A DNA stretch of 64,000 bases from Paenibacillus tianjinensis (lineage in GTDB: Bacteria; Bacillota; Bacilli; Paenibacillales; Paenibacillaceae): assembly GCF_017086365.1 (NCBI RefSeq), contig NZ_CP070969.1, positions 3,472,001-3,536,000 of the forward strand. The letters are read 5' to 3'. The notes below the pieces were generated by a model. That model had not been told where the DNA came from. It made no database searches and saw only the letters and a list, made by a program, of their open reading frames with translations. Positions 52,001-59,904 of the stretch are shown here, one piece after another. Made by a program: the position numbers and the translations under genes. Position 1 is the stretch's first letter. Each line of letters begins with the position of its first letter.

Positions 52001-53859
52001 GAATATATTACAGTTCCGCCGTAGACGTAAGGACCTTCAATAGTCTGCGAAACGGCATAGCCAATAGCAGAGCGGATGTAGGTGGAAGAGGTGCAGTAAT
52101 ACATCATATAAGCGCCTTTGCTTCCATCCTTGTTCACATAATCCGCATTCCAGAACACATCAGGTGCCCAGACGGAGAAGCCGCCTTTGCTGTCCGAATC
52201 ATTCTCCCCGGCCCAGGCGAAGGATTCTGCCAGATTCGCGGACAGATCACCGAAGAGCATGTTGTCCGGCGTCGTATAGCCGTTGGTGAAGGTGCTCCAG
52301 TTCATCAGATCCTTAGTTTTGGCTGCCTCAATATGTGAACCAAAGACATAATAGGTATCGCCGTTCTTTACAACCGACGGGTCATGCACGGATACGTTGC
52401 TGAACGCCGGCGCAGTCGCCACCGGTGAAGGGGCCGGCGTAGCCGTAGCCGTCGGTGCCGGTGTGGCCGTTGATGTCGGTACCGGCGTAGCCGTAGCTGT
52501 CGGTGTGGCTGTTGATGTCGGTTCCGGTGATGCTGTAGTTCCGCCGCCGCTGCTTACTGTAGCTGTAGCTGTTGCCGTTGGTGCCGGTGTCTCCAGCTTA
52601 ATCAGGGAGCTGTACTTCTGGTCAAATGTCACCTTTCCGCTGCCTTGAATATTAACAGCTTCGCTCACATTTGGAATCAGATTGATGATTTCTGTTCCGG
52701 CTTCCAAGCGGAGCCCCGCTTTGAGGTTCAGCGTCATTTCAGAGATTCTGCCTTTGCTTAAGTACAATGTTGGCTCGCCGAGTGCGTTCATGATTACCGA
52801 GTCGAAGCTGCCGCTCAGTTGAACGACTGCAGCCTTAGGCAGTGTCTGTTCCACTGTGACTTTACCGAAGCCTGCCCCGGTTGCCACAGCATCCTCTTCA
52901 AGCTTCACACCCGACTGAACCTTTACATCTGCTACAGCACTGCTGCCTTTTGCCGCAATACGCAGCTTTCCATTCTTCTTAGCTGCCACTAAGACAGCAG
53001 CCGTTGAATTGTTCAGGACGACGCTGTTTTCCCCGCCGCCGGTCACCACGATTTTGCCCGCAACCTTAACATTATCAAGTGTAATATCACCTTCAGCAAT
53101 ACCCTCAGTGAGATACAGATTGCCCGTAATGCTGGTGTTCTTGAGCTCTACTCCGGCAGCCCCGATAACCACGTTAGAGGTATTTAGAGCGTTATAGCTG
53201 CCGCTTTTTAGAATGATTTGTCCGGACAGCTTACTGATCATTCGCAGTGCTTCTGCTCTGGTTACTGAACGCAAGCCTTTAAAGCTGCCATCTTCGTAAC
53301 CGCTGAGGAAGCCGTCGCCAAGCAAGGAAAGCACAGCTTCCCTGCTCCACTCCGGAAGCTCCGCAGCATCTTTAGGTGCGGCAGCAGCCGAAGAAGCATC
53401 TAACTGAAACAGCCGGTACAGCATTACAGCTGCTTCCTGGCGGCTTACGCTCTGGGCCGGACGAAATGTACCGTCGCTGTATCCCGACACATATCCGGCA
53501 GAGACCGCTTTCATAATCTCCGTATAATAAGCACTGCCTTCAGCAACATCACTAAAACTGCTCCCGCTTAGGGACTGCAGATTGAACACTCTGTTGACCA
53601 GTGAAACCCACTCTGCGCGGGTGATATTCTGATCCGGTTTATACACGCCTTTCCCATAACCCGTGATTAGCCCGTTCTCTACCCATGACTGAAAATCAGC
53701 CTCTGCCCAGTGTCCCTTATAGTCAGACACCGTGGTTTGGGTAAGCTGTCCCGTCTTGCCGGGTTCGTTCACCGTCCCGGAAGCCCCCATCACCTGAGAA
53801 GGTACGAGCAGCAGCAGCGCAAGGAGCGAAGCGGTTAGCTTGCCAGTTGTTTTGTTCAA
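49084..53859 (-). CDS. Surface-anchored GH43 arabinanase-like multi-domain protein
   Basis: 1591 residues, TTG start 10 nt after GGAGGA. Signal peptide 1-25. Three SLH repeats (about 46-212; for example GYSDGTFRPAQSVSRQEAAV) anchor it to the cell wall. A beta-rich region runs 213-440. A Thr/Ala/Pro linker runs 440-500. A GH43 five-blade domain (about 505-820) has Asp in VHDPSVV, Asp in NAIDPTLF and Glu in KSGEGPYIVY. Then come a beta-sandwich, an Ig-like domain, LamG 1 (about 1090-1290), a Big2-like domain and LamG 2 (about 1390-1590). The two LamG copies are similar. Likely endo-arabinanase; substrate inferred. Confidence 0.9.
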   Translation of the reverse strand: MNKTTGKLTASLLALLLLVPSQVMGASGTVNEPGKTGQLTQTTVSDYKGHWAEADFQSWVENGLITGYGKGVYKPDQNITRAEWVSLVNRVFNLQSLSGSSFSDVAEGSAYYTEIMKAVSAGYVSGYSDGTFRPAQSVSRQEAAVMLYRLFQLDASSAAAAPKDAAELPEWSREAVLSLLGDGFLSGYEDGSFKGLRSVTRAEALRMISKLSGQIILKSGSYNALNTSNVVIGAAGVELKNTSITGNLYLTEGIAEGDITLDNVKVAGKIVVTGGGENSVVLNNSTAAVLVAAKKNGKLRIAAKGSSAVADVKVQSGVKLEEDAVATGAGFGKVTVEQTLPKAAVVQLSGSFDSVIMNALGEPTLYLSKGRISEMTLNLKAGLRLEAGTEIINLIPNVSEAVNIQGSGKVTFDQKYSSLIKLETPAPTATATATVSSGGGTTASPEPTSTATPTATATPVPTSTATPAPTATATPAPSPVATAPAFSNVSVHDPSVVKNGDTYYVFGSHIEAAKTKDLMNWSTFTNGYTTPDNMLFGDLSANLAESFAWAGENDSDSKGGFSVWAPDVFWNADYVNKDGSKGAYMMYYCTSSTYIRSAIGYAVSQTIEGPYVYGGTVIYSGFTAGEAYDANSKVNKKWTNTNIQALIDNGTLDGMNPAWFNTNGTYNNKMYTNAIDPTLFYDEDGKLWMTYGSWSGGIFVLEVDPATGEPKYPGKDGTTADGRIIDRYFGTKISGGNFKSGEGPYIVYDKNTDYYYLYVTYGGLASDGGYNMRLFRSANPDGPYKDATGQNAVLETDEDHSAIGNKLLGNFMFSNLNGVADFPTYGYVSSGHNSVYYNEEEGKLFNFFHTRFPLRGETHEVRVHQMFMNEDAWPVVAPHRYSGETLSKVGRADVVGAYQFVNHGEDTSAKIKSTVDVELLEDGTLGGAVSGTWELTGDYYAHLLINETDNGSTVQRLYKGVFVKQWDSTRKDNVMVFTAMSDQDVAVWGSAIELLSDEELVVNVANSLTLGDTSKVYRDLKLPVSGVHGAVITWASSNEAVVAADGKVTRPAAGSGKASVQLTATIKLGEAAVTKTFTVVVVQLSGTQLEDGLVAAYDFEGNLAENGDRLAAATVTGKLINTTDGKVSYVEGENGQAVKLDGSSGVRLPDGLISSNAYTISLWLNPEQLTAYTPAFFGAQSSSNWISLLPYGNGAATTRMWFGSDTWLDADAGLQIPAGKWSHITFTYDAGAVKLYVNGVLKYSGTSFTDVFKGTDGVFALGVNYWDIPYKGLIDQFRVYEKALTPEAVGWLVNGEPDANVKVTSISFADTEKSVATGNTFTSQPAILPGNAGNQALAWTSSAPEFAEVDPVTGVVTAKAVGEAVITAASTDGSNVTGSYTVKVTDGLVAVFSFDGDLKESHQLTGEGRVTGSLIDSTTVGSITYGTGISGQAALLDGMSGIRLPDGLINSNSYSVSMWLNPEQLTNFTTAFFGASSNSSWISLVPQLADKETVLWANAAYRATAGIKIAENQWTHVVFTVYNGAVKLYINGEEKFSGTDFPNIFKNNNGIFTLGVNYWDTPYKGLIDELKIYNNVLTPEKVKAEYQQYGK

Positions 53860-53948
53860 GATGTAAGATCCTCCGATTCTAAAGAGTTGTTTAAGAAGAA
53901 ACTAAGCGGTAGTTCTGGTACGCAGCAACCTCCTTTTCAGCTCAGATA

Positions 53949-53963
53949 TAAAACGCTTTCATG
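53949..53963 (-). promoter_or_regulatory. cre-like site upstream of the GH43 gene
   Basis: On the minus strand ATGAAAGCGTTTTAT fits WTGNAANCGNWNNCW except at the C position. About 90-105 bp before the start codon. The rest of 53860-54142 is AT-rich; no clear promoter pair was chosen. Confidence 0.5.
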
Positions 53964-54142
53964 AAATAAATGAAAAAATGTTCTCCAGCGAGTTATGGTT
54001 TATTTTATATAAATTCGAACCAAATATCGTGAGAACAACTTGAACGGTTTTATTTTAATGGCATAATCAGCAATTAGTCAATTAGAATTTTTTATTAAAC
54101 TAAATCTTTTTATATTTTTGTTGATAATAATCGATTGCAACC

Positions 54143-54182
54143 AAAAAAAGCATGAACTGATCATCGAGATCTGTTCCATGCT
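54143..54182 (-). terminator. Terminator of the acetyltransferase gene
   Basis: On the minus strand AGCATG-G-AAC-A-GATC pairs with GATC-A-GTTCATGCT and runs into seven T. Confidence 0.8.
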
Positions 54183-54196
54183 AATTATTAACCCTG

Positions 54197-54736
54197 CTAT
54201 TCAAATATCAGATACCAGTAAATTGCGGCTTCCTTCGTCTGGGGATGCAAACCCTTGTAGAGAAGATAATCAAATCCGCCGATCACAAAACCGCAGCTTT
54301 CATAGAATTGGCATGCCCTGACGTTATTGTTTTGCGTTTCTAACATGAGGCCCGGCATGCCGCCCGCCTCCGCCCAGAGCCTGGCCTGCCTGATCAGCTG
54401 CCGGCCGATGCCGAATCCCCTATATTCGTTGTCTACTTTCAGACAATCTACAAAGCCGTATTTGTTCCAGTTCTCTTTTAACAAAATCTGCCCTACGATG
54501 ACTTCCCCCGCATAAGCCAAAAAACACTTCTTCTTTGGGTTTCCGATATATTCCGCGTAATCGCCGGCAGATATTTCTTCATAACTTTTCCGGTAACCGG
54601 CCAGCTCAGTAATTGTATATCCAATCTGCCCACCGTTAATAGTTAAGTTCAGCATGGAATCAATGGTAAAACTGCTGTCGATTTCTATGCTCCGTGCTTG
54701 CTCCAAGTGGCTCAGTTCCCTGATCTGAATGTCCAT
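54197..54736 (-). CDS. GNAT acetyltransferase, streptothricin-acetyltransferase-like
   Basis: 179 residues. The acetyl-CoA loop is NEYRGFGIGRQLIRQA. The segments LMLETQNNNVRACQFYESCG and, at the C-terminus, EAAIYWYLIF match the SatA/YyaR group that acetylates streptothricin. GGAG lies 8 nt before the ATG. Same strand and directly downstream (27 nt) of a PadR regulator, which suggests an inducible resistance unit. The drug substrate is inferred. Confidence 0.78.
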   Translation of the reverse strand: MDIQIRELSHLEQARSIEIDSSFTIDSMLNLTINGGQIGYTITELAGYRKSYEEISAGDYAEYIGNPKKKCFLAYAGEVIVGQILLKENWNKYGFVDCLKVDNEYRGFGIGRQLIRQARLWAEAGGMPGLMLETQNNNVRACQFYESCGFVIGGFDYLLYKGLHPQTKEAAIYWYLIFE

Positions 54737-54763
54737 AGGCTCACTCCATCAACAATTTCGATT

Positions 54764-55675
54764 TCACACTTGCAGCAGCCATGCTTCCGCATCAGCTTCC
54801 AGCGCGAACACTCTGAAGGTATTACCTTGGCTCAACTCTGCCAGCAGCTCTTTGAACCTCCCCTTGCCCGCCTGATCCCTGTTAATAATAGCAGCTGCTG
54901 TGATCCGATAGTTGATAAATTTTTGCAGTGCCGTTCCGGCCAGACCCGTCCGCAGATTGTAAAAGTCATCCGACAGCACCTCTTCATGAAGCAGCACCTT
55001 ATAAATATTGTGCTCCATGCAGACGCCAACCAGATCCAGAATATCCTGTTCCGTGCTGAGCATAAGGTCTGATGACCTGAAGGCGATGTACTGCTCGTCT
55101 TCTTTGGTAATCACTTGAATATTCATAACATCCGCTTCCTCCTCATGAATAATGGCCTCACGTACCTCGCGAATCCATTGCAGCTCGCTGGTGTAGGTCG
55201 AGAGGATATTGGCATCGATCATCCTCCAGATCAGTGCTTCCCGCGGGCTTCTGTCCGGTGCAACCCCCCCCTTTGCCGCCTTCCCCTGCTCCAATTGAAT
55301 CAGTGAGCGGATTTCCTGCTCGTAGCCGTCAAGCAACCGCAGGATTTCGTCTGTCTCCAGCCCGTTACACCAGGCCAGCTGGATAAGAAAGGTCTTCCGG
55401 ACTTCCGGCTGCTCCGGGGAGGACAGCACCCAGCGTCTGAGCTCCTGCTGCCCTGCAGCGGTAATTGTATAGATCTTCTTAGAAGGCGAGCTCTCCTGAT
55501 GCTTGACTTCATTCGTTACATACCCCTCGTTCAACAGCTCTACCAGCGCTTTGTAAATCTGGTTATTGTTGCCCGACCAGTACATGAACGTGGATTCCTG
55601 GATAAGTTTCTTCAAGTCATAGCCGCTTAACGGCCTGCTGCTCAGGAGGCCTAATATGGCATTGTTAATCGACAT
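54764..55675 (-). CDS. PadR-family regulator with C-terminal DUF4180 domain
   Basis: About 303 residues from the ATG at 55675, which lies 9 nt after GGAG and gives the usual PadR start MSINNAILGLLSSRPLSGYD; an ATG at 55681 is closer to the site. PadR winged helix 1-85, helical dimer domain to about 180, then DUF4180 (about 187-303: DILDLVGVCMEHN, TGLAGTALQKFINYRITAAA). DUF4180 is usually a separate protein; here it is fused. A palindromic operator lies just upstream. Confidence 0.87.
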   Translation of the reverse strand: MSINNAILGLLSSRPLSGYDLKKLIQESTFMYWSGNNNQIYKALVELLNEGYVTNEVKHQESSPSKKIYTITAAGQQELRRWVLSSPEQPEVRKTFLIQLAWCNGLETDEILRLLDGYEQEIRSLIQLEQGKAAKGGVAPDRSPREALIWRMIDANILSTYTSELQWIREVREAIIHEEEADVMNIQVITKEDEQYIAFRSSDLMLSTEQDILDLVGVCMEHNIYKVLLHEEVLSDDFYNLRTGLAGTALQKFINYRITAAAIINRDQAGKGRFKELLAELSQGNTFRVFALEADAEAWLLQV

Positions 55676-55699
55676 CTGCATTCACTCCGATTGTTTTAT

Positions 55700-55721
55700 C
55701 ATATGTTAACAGTAACATATG
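55700..55721. promoter_or_regulatory. Perfect palindrome, PadR operator candidate
   Basis: CATATGTTA-ACAG-TAACATATG contains ATGT-N8-ACAT, the PadR-family consensus. It lies 25-46 bp upstream of the PadR start codon. Confidence 0.7.
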
Positions 55722-55752
55722 TTATACAGAAATTACAAATCATATTTCCGTA

Positions 55753-55938
55753 CGCACAGTCCGGAATCTGTTGCGATTTACTGTAACAGCACAAAAGGTC
55801 CCGCTGATTACCGAGTCTGTCGGCTACCGCGACATGGATCCCTTTAACACAGTCGTTAAAAAAATAACATGAGTCACTCCCCGGCAATACCGCAAAGCAG
55901 TTCAATCCACTAGCAGAGACCCGCTCAATAAGTTGTAA
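55753..55938 (+). pseudogene. Remnant of an AraC-family regulator C-terminus
   Basis: Translating from 55753 gives NLLRFTVTAQKVPLITESVG then YRDMDPFNTVVKKIT, a TGA at 55870, and VTPRQYRKAV. This is the second helix-turn-helix of AraC proteins (VGYxD..F...FKK.TG.TP..YR). The stop codon sits exactly where the conserved Gly belongs, so a GGA to TGA change would explain it. The upstream part is degraded and there is no start. It lies between the PadR gene and the YdcF gene. Confidence 0.65.
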
Positions 55939-56042
55939 ATAAACAGCCGTACCGGATTCCCGCCCCGCCAGATCCAGAAGCACCTGCTAATTACTTCATG
56001 GTACAATACGGCTAGAGATTAATACATCTAAGGGAAGGGCGG

Positions 56043-56798
56043 TTGATCCTGCTGATTTATCTTATTAAATTTGCGTACAGCTTCATTCTGCCGCCGGGGC
56101 TATTCGTCGTACTGTTGGCTGCACTGGCCATTTGGCTGTGGCGCAGCAGCCGACGTCAGGCCATGGTGTTGTCAGCCGTTACGCTGCTGCTCTATCTCTC
56201 GATGACTCCTTGGGTAGGCGACGCACTGATCCGCAGCCTGGAGAATAATTACGAGCAGCCAGCCCGAATTACCGGCGATGTTATTGTAGTGCTGGGCGGA
56301 GGCGCAACCTCCGGCACTCCCGATATTGACGGTGAAGGCAATCTGCTGGGTTCAGCAGCTAACCGTCTGCTCACCGGAGTTCGGCTGTACCGCTTAAACG
56401 GGCTTCCGGTCCTATACTCCGGCGGACAGGTGTTCAGCGACAGCGGCAACGAGGCTGATACCGCAAAACGGCAATTGCTTGGCCTCGGGATTCCGGAAGA
56501 AGACATTATACCGGAGAACCAGTCGCTTAACACGGAACAGAATGCCGTGAATACCGCTGTACTCATGAAGGAACTGGGGCTCCGCCAGCCTATTCTGGTG
56601 ACATCCGCCTTTCATATGTCCCGGGCGATGGCACAGTTCCATGAGGCCGGACTGGATCCGCTGGCGTATCCGACAGACTATACTGCCAGCCGGGGTACGG
56701 CACTGTATCCCGGGAAGTTCGCCCCTTCAGGGAGTGCGCTCCAAAGTACCGGACTGGCACTGAAAGAATACTTGGGACTTTTAGCGGCCCGGTTTTAA
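56043..56798 (+). CDS. YdcF/DUF218-family membrane protein
   Basis: 251 residues, TTG start after GGGAAGGG. Two hydrophobic helices at the N-terminus (LIYLIKFAYSFILPPGLFVV, VLSAVTLLLYLSM) are followed by the DUF218 domain (GDVIVVLGGGATSG, VLYSGGQVF, TEQNAVNTAVLM, ILVTSAFHMSRAM). The family is linked to envelope polysaccharide metabolism (ElyC/SanA), but the reaction is unknown. The 76-bp stretch after it contains only a weak AAAGCGG/CCGCTTT stem. Confidence 0.87.
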   Translation: MILLIYLIKFAYSFILPPGLFVVLLAALAIWLWRSSRRQAMVLSAVTLLLYLSMTPWVGDALIRSLENNYEQPARITGDVIVVLGGGATSGTPDIDGEGNLLGSAANRLLTGVRLYRLNGLPVLYSGGQVFSDSGNEADTAKRQLLGLGIPEEDIIPENQSLNTEQNAVNTAVLMKELGLRQPILVTSAFHMSRAMAQFHEAGLDPLAYPTDYTASRGTALYPGKFAPSGSALQSTGLALKEYLGLLAARF

Positions 56799-56998
56799 AT
56801 CGGTTATAAGAAAATAGCAAAGAAAGCGGCTCTTCCACGAAATCCGTATTTGACTTTTATTCGCTCACCGCTTTTTTGAGAATTTAGAGGGAAAAATGCC
56901 TGCTAATTCCGAATGGAACGCCTTTATTTGGTAGCGTCAAGAAGTTTGTGTAAGAGAGCAGAATGTAACTTCTCGGGTGTTCGTTGGTAAGTGCAGAT

Positions 56999-57034
56999 GT
57001 TCTTTGGGGCGGGGGAGACCCCGCCCCAAAGAAC
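56999..57034. terminator. Perfect 16-bp hairpin after the IS256 transposase
   Basis: The left arm starts GTTCTTTGGGGCGGGG; loop GAGA; the right arm is its exact complement. It lies 14 bp beyond the transposase stop codon, inside the element. No T-run, so it may serve as a transcript stabiliser or a barrier to outside transcription. Confidence 0.5.
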
Positions 57035-57047
57035 AAGGGATTTCGAG

Positions 57048-58238
57048 TTACTTCTCTGGCTCTGCCTGCGCTGGATATCGCTCTTCAAACATCTCATTTA
57101 GTTTCTTCTTTACTTCCAGATCGCCGAAGCCGCGAATGACCCGTTCGCTAAAACGTTCGTTGTAATCGATGACGTCCAGGTAGACAATTTTCTCTGCCGC
57201 ATCCATATTCGTGAGGCTGTTCATCGGCTTCAGGCGTTTTCGAATTTCCTTGTTCATTCGTTCAATCGGATTGGATGTGTAGATGGCTTCTTTTATGAGC
57301 ACGGGATACTTGTAAAAGGTCAGCAGCGTCGGTAACTGTTCTTCCCAGGACCGCATTTCTTTCGGGTAGAGCTTGCCCCATTTGGCCTTCACCGTGTCAA
57401 ACGCAGCCCGGGCCAGATCATGGTCTGCAGCCGTGTAGATGGTCTTCAGATCTTCAATGACTTCCGTTTTGTGCTGAACTCGAATTTTCGGAAAGGTCGA
57501 ACGCACTTTGTGGACGATACAATGCTGCACATCCGCCTTCGGATAGGTTTCACGAAACGCTGCATCGAGTCCCGGCAGCCCATCAAATACGCCCAGCAAG
57601 ACTTCCTGGACACCACGGTTGTAAAGGTCTTTCAGCACCTCACGCCAGCCGTTTGCGCTCTCCTGGCCGCCTACGTAAAAGCCAAGGATCTGCCGGTGAC
57701 CCTCTTCGTCGATACCCATGGCGAAATAAACGACTTCTCCGCTCACGGTGCTGCGCTTGAGCTTCACATATAGGCCGTCCAGGTAGATCACGGAGTAGCG
57801 TTTGTTTAACGGGCGTTTCTGCCACTGATGAATGTCGTCAAGTACCGTAGCTGTAATGTTGCTGACGGTGGTGGGTGAGTAGTGGCTGCCGAACATACTT
57901 TCAATGAACCGGGCCACATCTCGCGTTCCCATGCCACTTTTGTACATCTGGATGACGGCCTCCTCCAGCCATCCGTCCCGCCGCTGGTAGGGCTCGAACA
58001 ACTGCGTTTGGAAAGCTCCCTGACGGTCCCTAGGAACGGCCAGATCCTCAACATTACCGTATTTCGTGTGCAGATCCCGGGTGTAGTATCCGTTACGGCT
58101 GTTGTGATTCCCTGCCTCATCACTGGTCATGAATTGCTGGATTTCCGCTTTCATAATGGACTCCAGATTATCTTTTACAAACTGGGTGACAAGATTTTCA
58201 AATAGATTATTTAACATGTTTTCGGGTAGAATAGTCAT
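57048..58238 (-). CDS. IS256-family transposase (mutator type)
   Basis: 396 residues from the ATG at 58238, with AAGGA upstream. The longer frame before it has no family similarity. DDE-type: first Asp in VIYLDGLYVKLKR, second in LLGVFDGLPGLDAAF, Glu in TSNPIERMNKEIRKR. The mutator signature QHCIVHKVRSTFPKI is present. Frame intact. Confidence 0.93.
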   Translation of the reverse strand: MTILPENMLNNLFENLVTQFVKDNLESIMKAEIQQFMTSDEAGNHNSRNGYYTRDLHTKYGNVEDLAVPRDRQGAFQTQLFEPYQRRDGWLEEAVIQMYKSGMGTRDVARFIESMFGSHYSPTTVSNITATVLDDIHQWQKRPLNKRYSVIYLDGLYVKLKRSTVSGEVVYFAMGIDEEGHRQILGFYVGGQESANGWREVLKDLYNRGVQEVLLGVFDGLPGLDAAFRETYPKADVQHCIVHKVRSTFPKIRVQHKTEVIEDLKTIYTAADHDLARAAFDTVKAKWGKLYPKEMRSWEEQLPTLLTFYKYPVLIKEAIYTSNPIERMNKEIRKRLKPMNSLTNMDAAEKIVYLDVIDYNERFSERVIRGFGDLEVKKKLNEMFEERYPAQAEPEK

Positions 58239-58469
58239 CGAGTAGGGTTCCTTTCTTGGTGGACTTCGCAATCCCGAGAATACCCTACTTTTTTGTTGCC
58301 TGACTAGGCTCCAAATCTTGGTACACAACTTACTTTACGCCATCCTTTATTTTGAGATTAAAGGGAAATTGTCCCTATAATCTTCACTCTACCCGCTCCA
58401 AAAGGGAAATCTCCAACATTAGAGGGCATAATGGACCTCCGTCAAGAAAGTGGACACCAAAAGACAAAA

Positions 58470-59300
58470 TTAAGCTGCTTTTCGCTTGAATTTCGCGGCG
58501 AACTGGACCGGAGATATGTAGCCCAGAGCGCCGTGGATTCGTTTGCGGTTATAGAAAAATTCAATGTACTGGTAGATTTCTTCATAGGCCTGTTTCTTTG
58601 TTTTAAATCGAGTACAGTACACAAACTCTTTTTTCAACAGGCTATGAAAAGATTCAATACAGGCATTGTCGTAACAGTTGCCTTTGCGGCTCATACTTGC
58701 CTTCATGCGGTATTTCTTCAACTGTTTTCGGTAGTCGGCAGAGGCATATTGTGATCCGCGGTCCGAATGGTGGATGAGGTCTTTCTTGGGGCGTTTAGCC
58801 TTGTAAGCATCGTCCAGGGCACCTAAAACAAGATCGGTGGTCATACGGTCGCCCAGCCTCCAACCTACGATTTCCCGGGTGCAGAGGTCAAGCACGCTGG
58901 CGAGATACATCCGCCCTTCCCGGCAGGGGATATAGGTGATGTCTGCGACCCAAGTCTGATTCGGTTTTTCGGTGAAAAATTGCTGGTTCAGTAAATTAGG
59001 TGCAACAGGCAAATCGTGGTTGGAGTCGGTCGTATTCACGCGGAATTTCTTTGCTACACAGGACCGGAAACCCAGCTCTCTCATGTACTTCCCTACGGTG
59101 CGCTCGCTGACTACATGGCCTTCACGCTGCAGGAGAATCGTGATTTTGGGACTGCCATAGCGGCCCTTTGTATCGTGAAAATAATAGGTAATCCGCTGGC
59201 ACAGCAGCGCTTTCCGGGCTGCTTGTAGACTTGGCTTTGCGGTTCTCCACTTGTAATACCCGCTCCTTGATACCTCGAGGGTGCTGCACATCTTCTCCAC
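58470..59300 (-). CDS. IS3-family transposase OrfB
   Basis: 276 residues as an independent frame. The HTH_21 region is followed by an rve integrase core with Asp in WVADITYIPC, Asp in IHHSDRGSQYAS and Glu in NACIESFHSLLKKE. The frame is open further upstream (FQFIEDHRSRYS, before the GTG/ATG), so the active protein is probably the OrfAB fusion made by frameshifting. The coordinates given are the unfused frame. Confidence 0.92.
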   Translation of the reverse strand: MEKMCSTLEVSRSGYYKWRTAKPSLQAARKALLCQRITYYFHDTKGRYGSPKITILLQREGHVVSERTVGKYMRELGFRSCVAKKFRVNTTDSNHDLPVAPNLLNQQFFTEKPNQTWVADITYIPCREGRMYLASVLDLCTREIVGWRLGDRMTTDLVLGALDDAYKAKRPKKDLIHHSDRGSQYASADYRKQLKKYRMKASMSRKGNCYDNACIESFHSLLKKEFVYCTRFKTKKQAYEEIYQYIEFFYNRKRIHGALGYISPVQFAAKFKRKAA

Positions 59301-59338
59301 AGAATACCGGGAGCGGTGATCTTCGATAAACTGAAATC

Positions 59339-59635
59339 TCAGTTCTTTGGATTGCTGAAGATGTGCACTGCTTTTTTTAAAATTTCCATTTCCTCGGCCA
59401 AGTCGGCCAGTTGCCGATCTCGTTCTTTCAGCTGGCGCTCGAGCTCTTTAACCTTTTCCGGACTGGACACAGGCTCACTCTGAAACTGCCGGTATTTTCC
59501 TAGCCATTGATGTAGGGTTTTTGCAGGGATATCGAGCTCCTGGGCCAGTTCCGCCACCGTCTTGGTCTGCTCTTGGATATACTTTACCGTCTGCTTTTTA
59601 AACTCGTCGTTATAGCTTTTTCGTGTTCCACTCAT
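59339..59635 (-). CDS. IS3-family transposase OrfA
   Basis: 98 residues. Helix-turn-helix (YNDEFKKQTVKYIQEQTKTV, LDIPAKTLHQWLGKY) followed by a leucine-zipper-like coil (VKELERQLKERDRQLADL, EEMEILKKA). Binds the element ends and supplies the N-terminus of the OrfAB fusion. Confidence 0.92.
   Translation of the reverse strand: MSGTRKSYNDEFKKQTVKYIQEQTKTVAELAQELDIPAKTLHQWLGKYRQFQSEPVSSPEKVKELERQLKERDRQLADLAEEMEILKKAVHIFSNPKN
59372..59378 (-). other. Programmed -1 frameshift site (A7G)
   Basis: On the minus strand the OrfA codons TTA AAA AAA GCA contain seven A followed by G. A -1 slip here joins OrfA to the open frame KSSAHLQQSKELRFQFIEDH that leads into OrfB. A6G/A7G runs are the standard slippery signal of IS3 elements. 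Confidence 0.75.
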
Positions 59636-59851
59636 GTGGACACCTCCTCGTTAATCTCATTATCTCTGGGCTTTTAACGGGTGTCCACTTTTAAGACTAA
59701 CAGCATAATTCCCACTAATTTCCTGAATGGCGCGTCGGACATAGAAATAGAGGGGGAGAATCCCTTTAATAGGGATATTACTTTAATTATTTCCATCGCC
59801 GGTCAAGCACTGATGTTAGTATTGAGCCAACAAAACAGCAAAGTAGGCAGC

Positions 59852-59891
59852 AAAAAAGCAGTGGCCCGGAGAATCTTCGGGCCACTGCTTT
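59852..59891 (-). terminator. Terminator of ybaK
   Basis: On the minus strand AAAGCAGTGGCCCG pairs with CGGGCCACTGCTTT and runs into six T. Confidence 0.9.
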
Positions 59892-59904
59892 CTCTATGCC
59901 GGTG

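Larger units (their letters stand above)
56930..58344 (-). mobile_element. IS256-family insertion sequence
   Basis: About 1415 bp. Imperfect terminal inverted repeats (GGTAGCGTCAAG at the left; complement of GATGGCGTAAAG at the right), continuing into TTGTGTA on both sides. CTTTATTT at 56922-56929 and 58345-58352 is an 8-bp target duplication, typical for IS256. One intact transposase gene. The clean duplication suggests recent insertion. Confidence 0.85.
58433..59702 (-). mobile_element. IS3-family insertion sequence
   Basis: About 1270 bp with orfA and orfB. The inner parts of the ends are inverted repeats (AAAGTGGACACC near 58447, GGTGTCCACTTT near 59680). GCATAAT is found at both borders (58426-58432 and 59703-59709). 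Part of it may be target duplication, although the family normally makes 3-5 bp. Frame and shift signal are intact. Confidence 0.8.
56882..59771. repeat. Array of degenerate TTAGAGGGA / TCCCTCTAA hairpins, split by two insertion sequences
   Basis: With both insertion sequences removed, about five related units follow each other: 56882-56910, 58353-58382, 58398-58420, 58419-58430 joined to 59703-59721, and 59745-59771. Each has a TTAgAGGGA arm, a short loop and a tCCCtnTAAt arm, some followed by TTCCTGAATGG or TTCCGAATGG. The units are too diverged for a simple tandem repeat. Confidence 0.5.

Noticed and set aside
52390..52570. Regular short repeats that could suggest a CRISPR or minisatellite
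   Set aside because: They encode the Thr/Ala/Pro linker of the GH43 protein in frame; there are no uniform spacers.
55699..55983. Minus-strand open frame of 94 codons between the PadR and YdcF genes
   Set aside because: The opposite strand encodes the readable AraC remnant, so this is its shadow.
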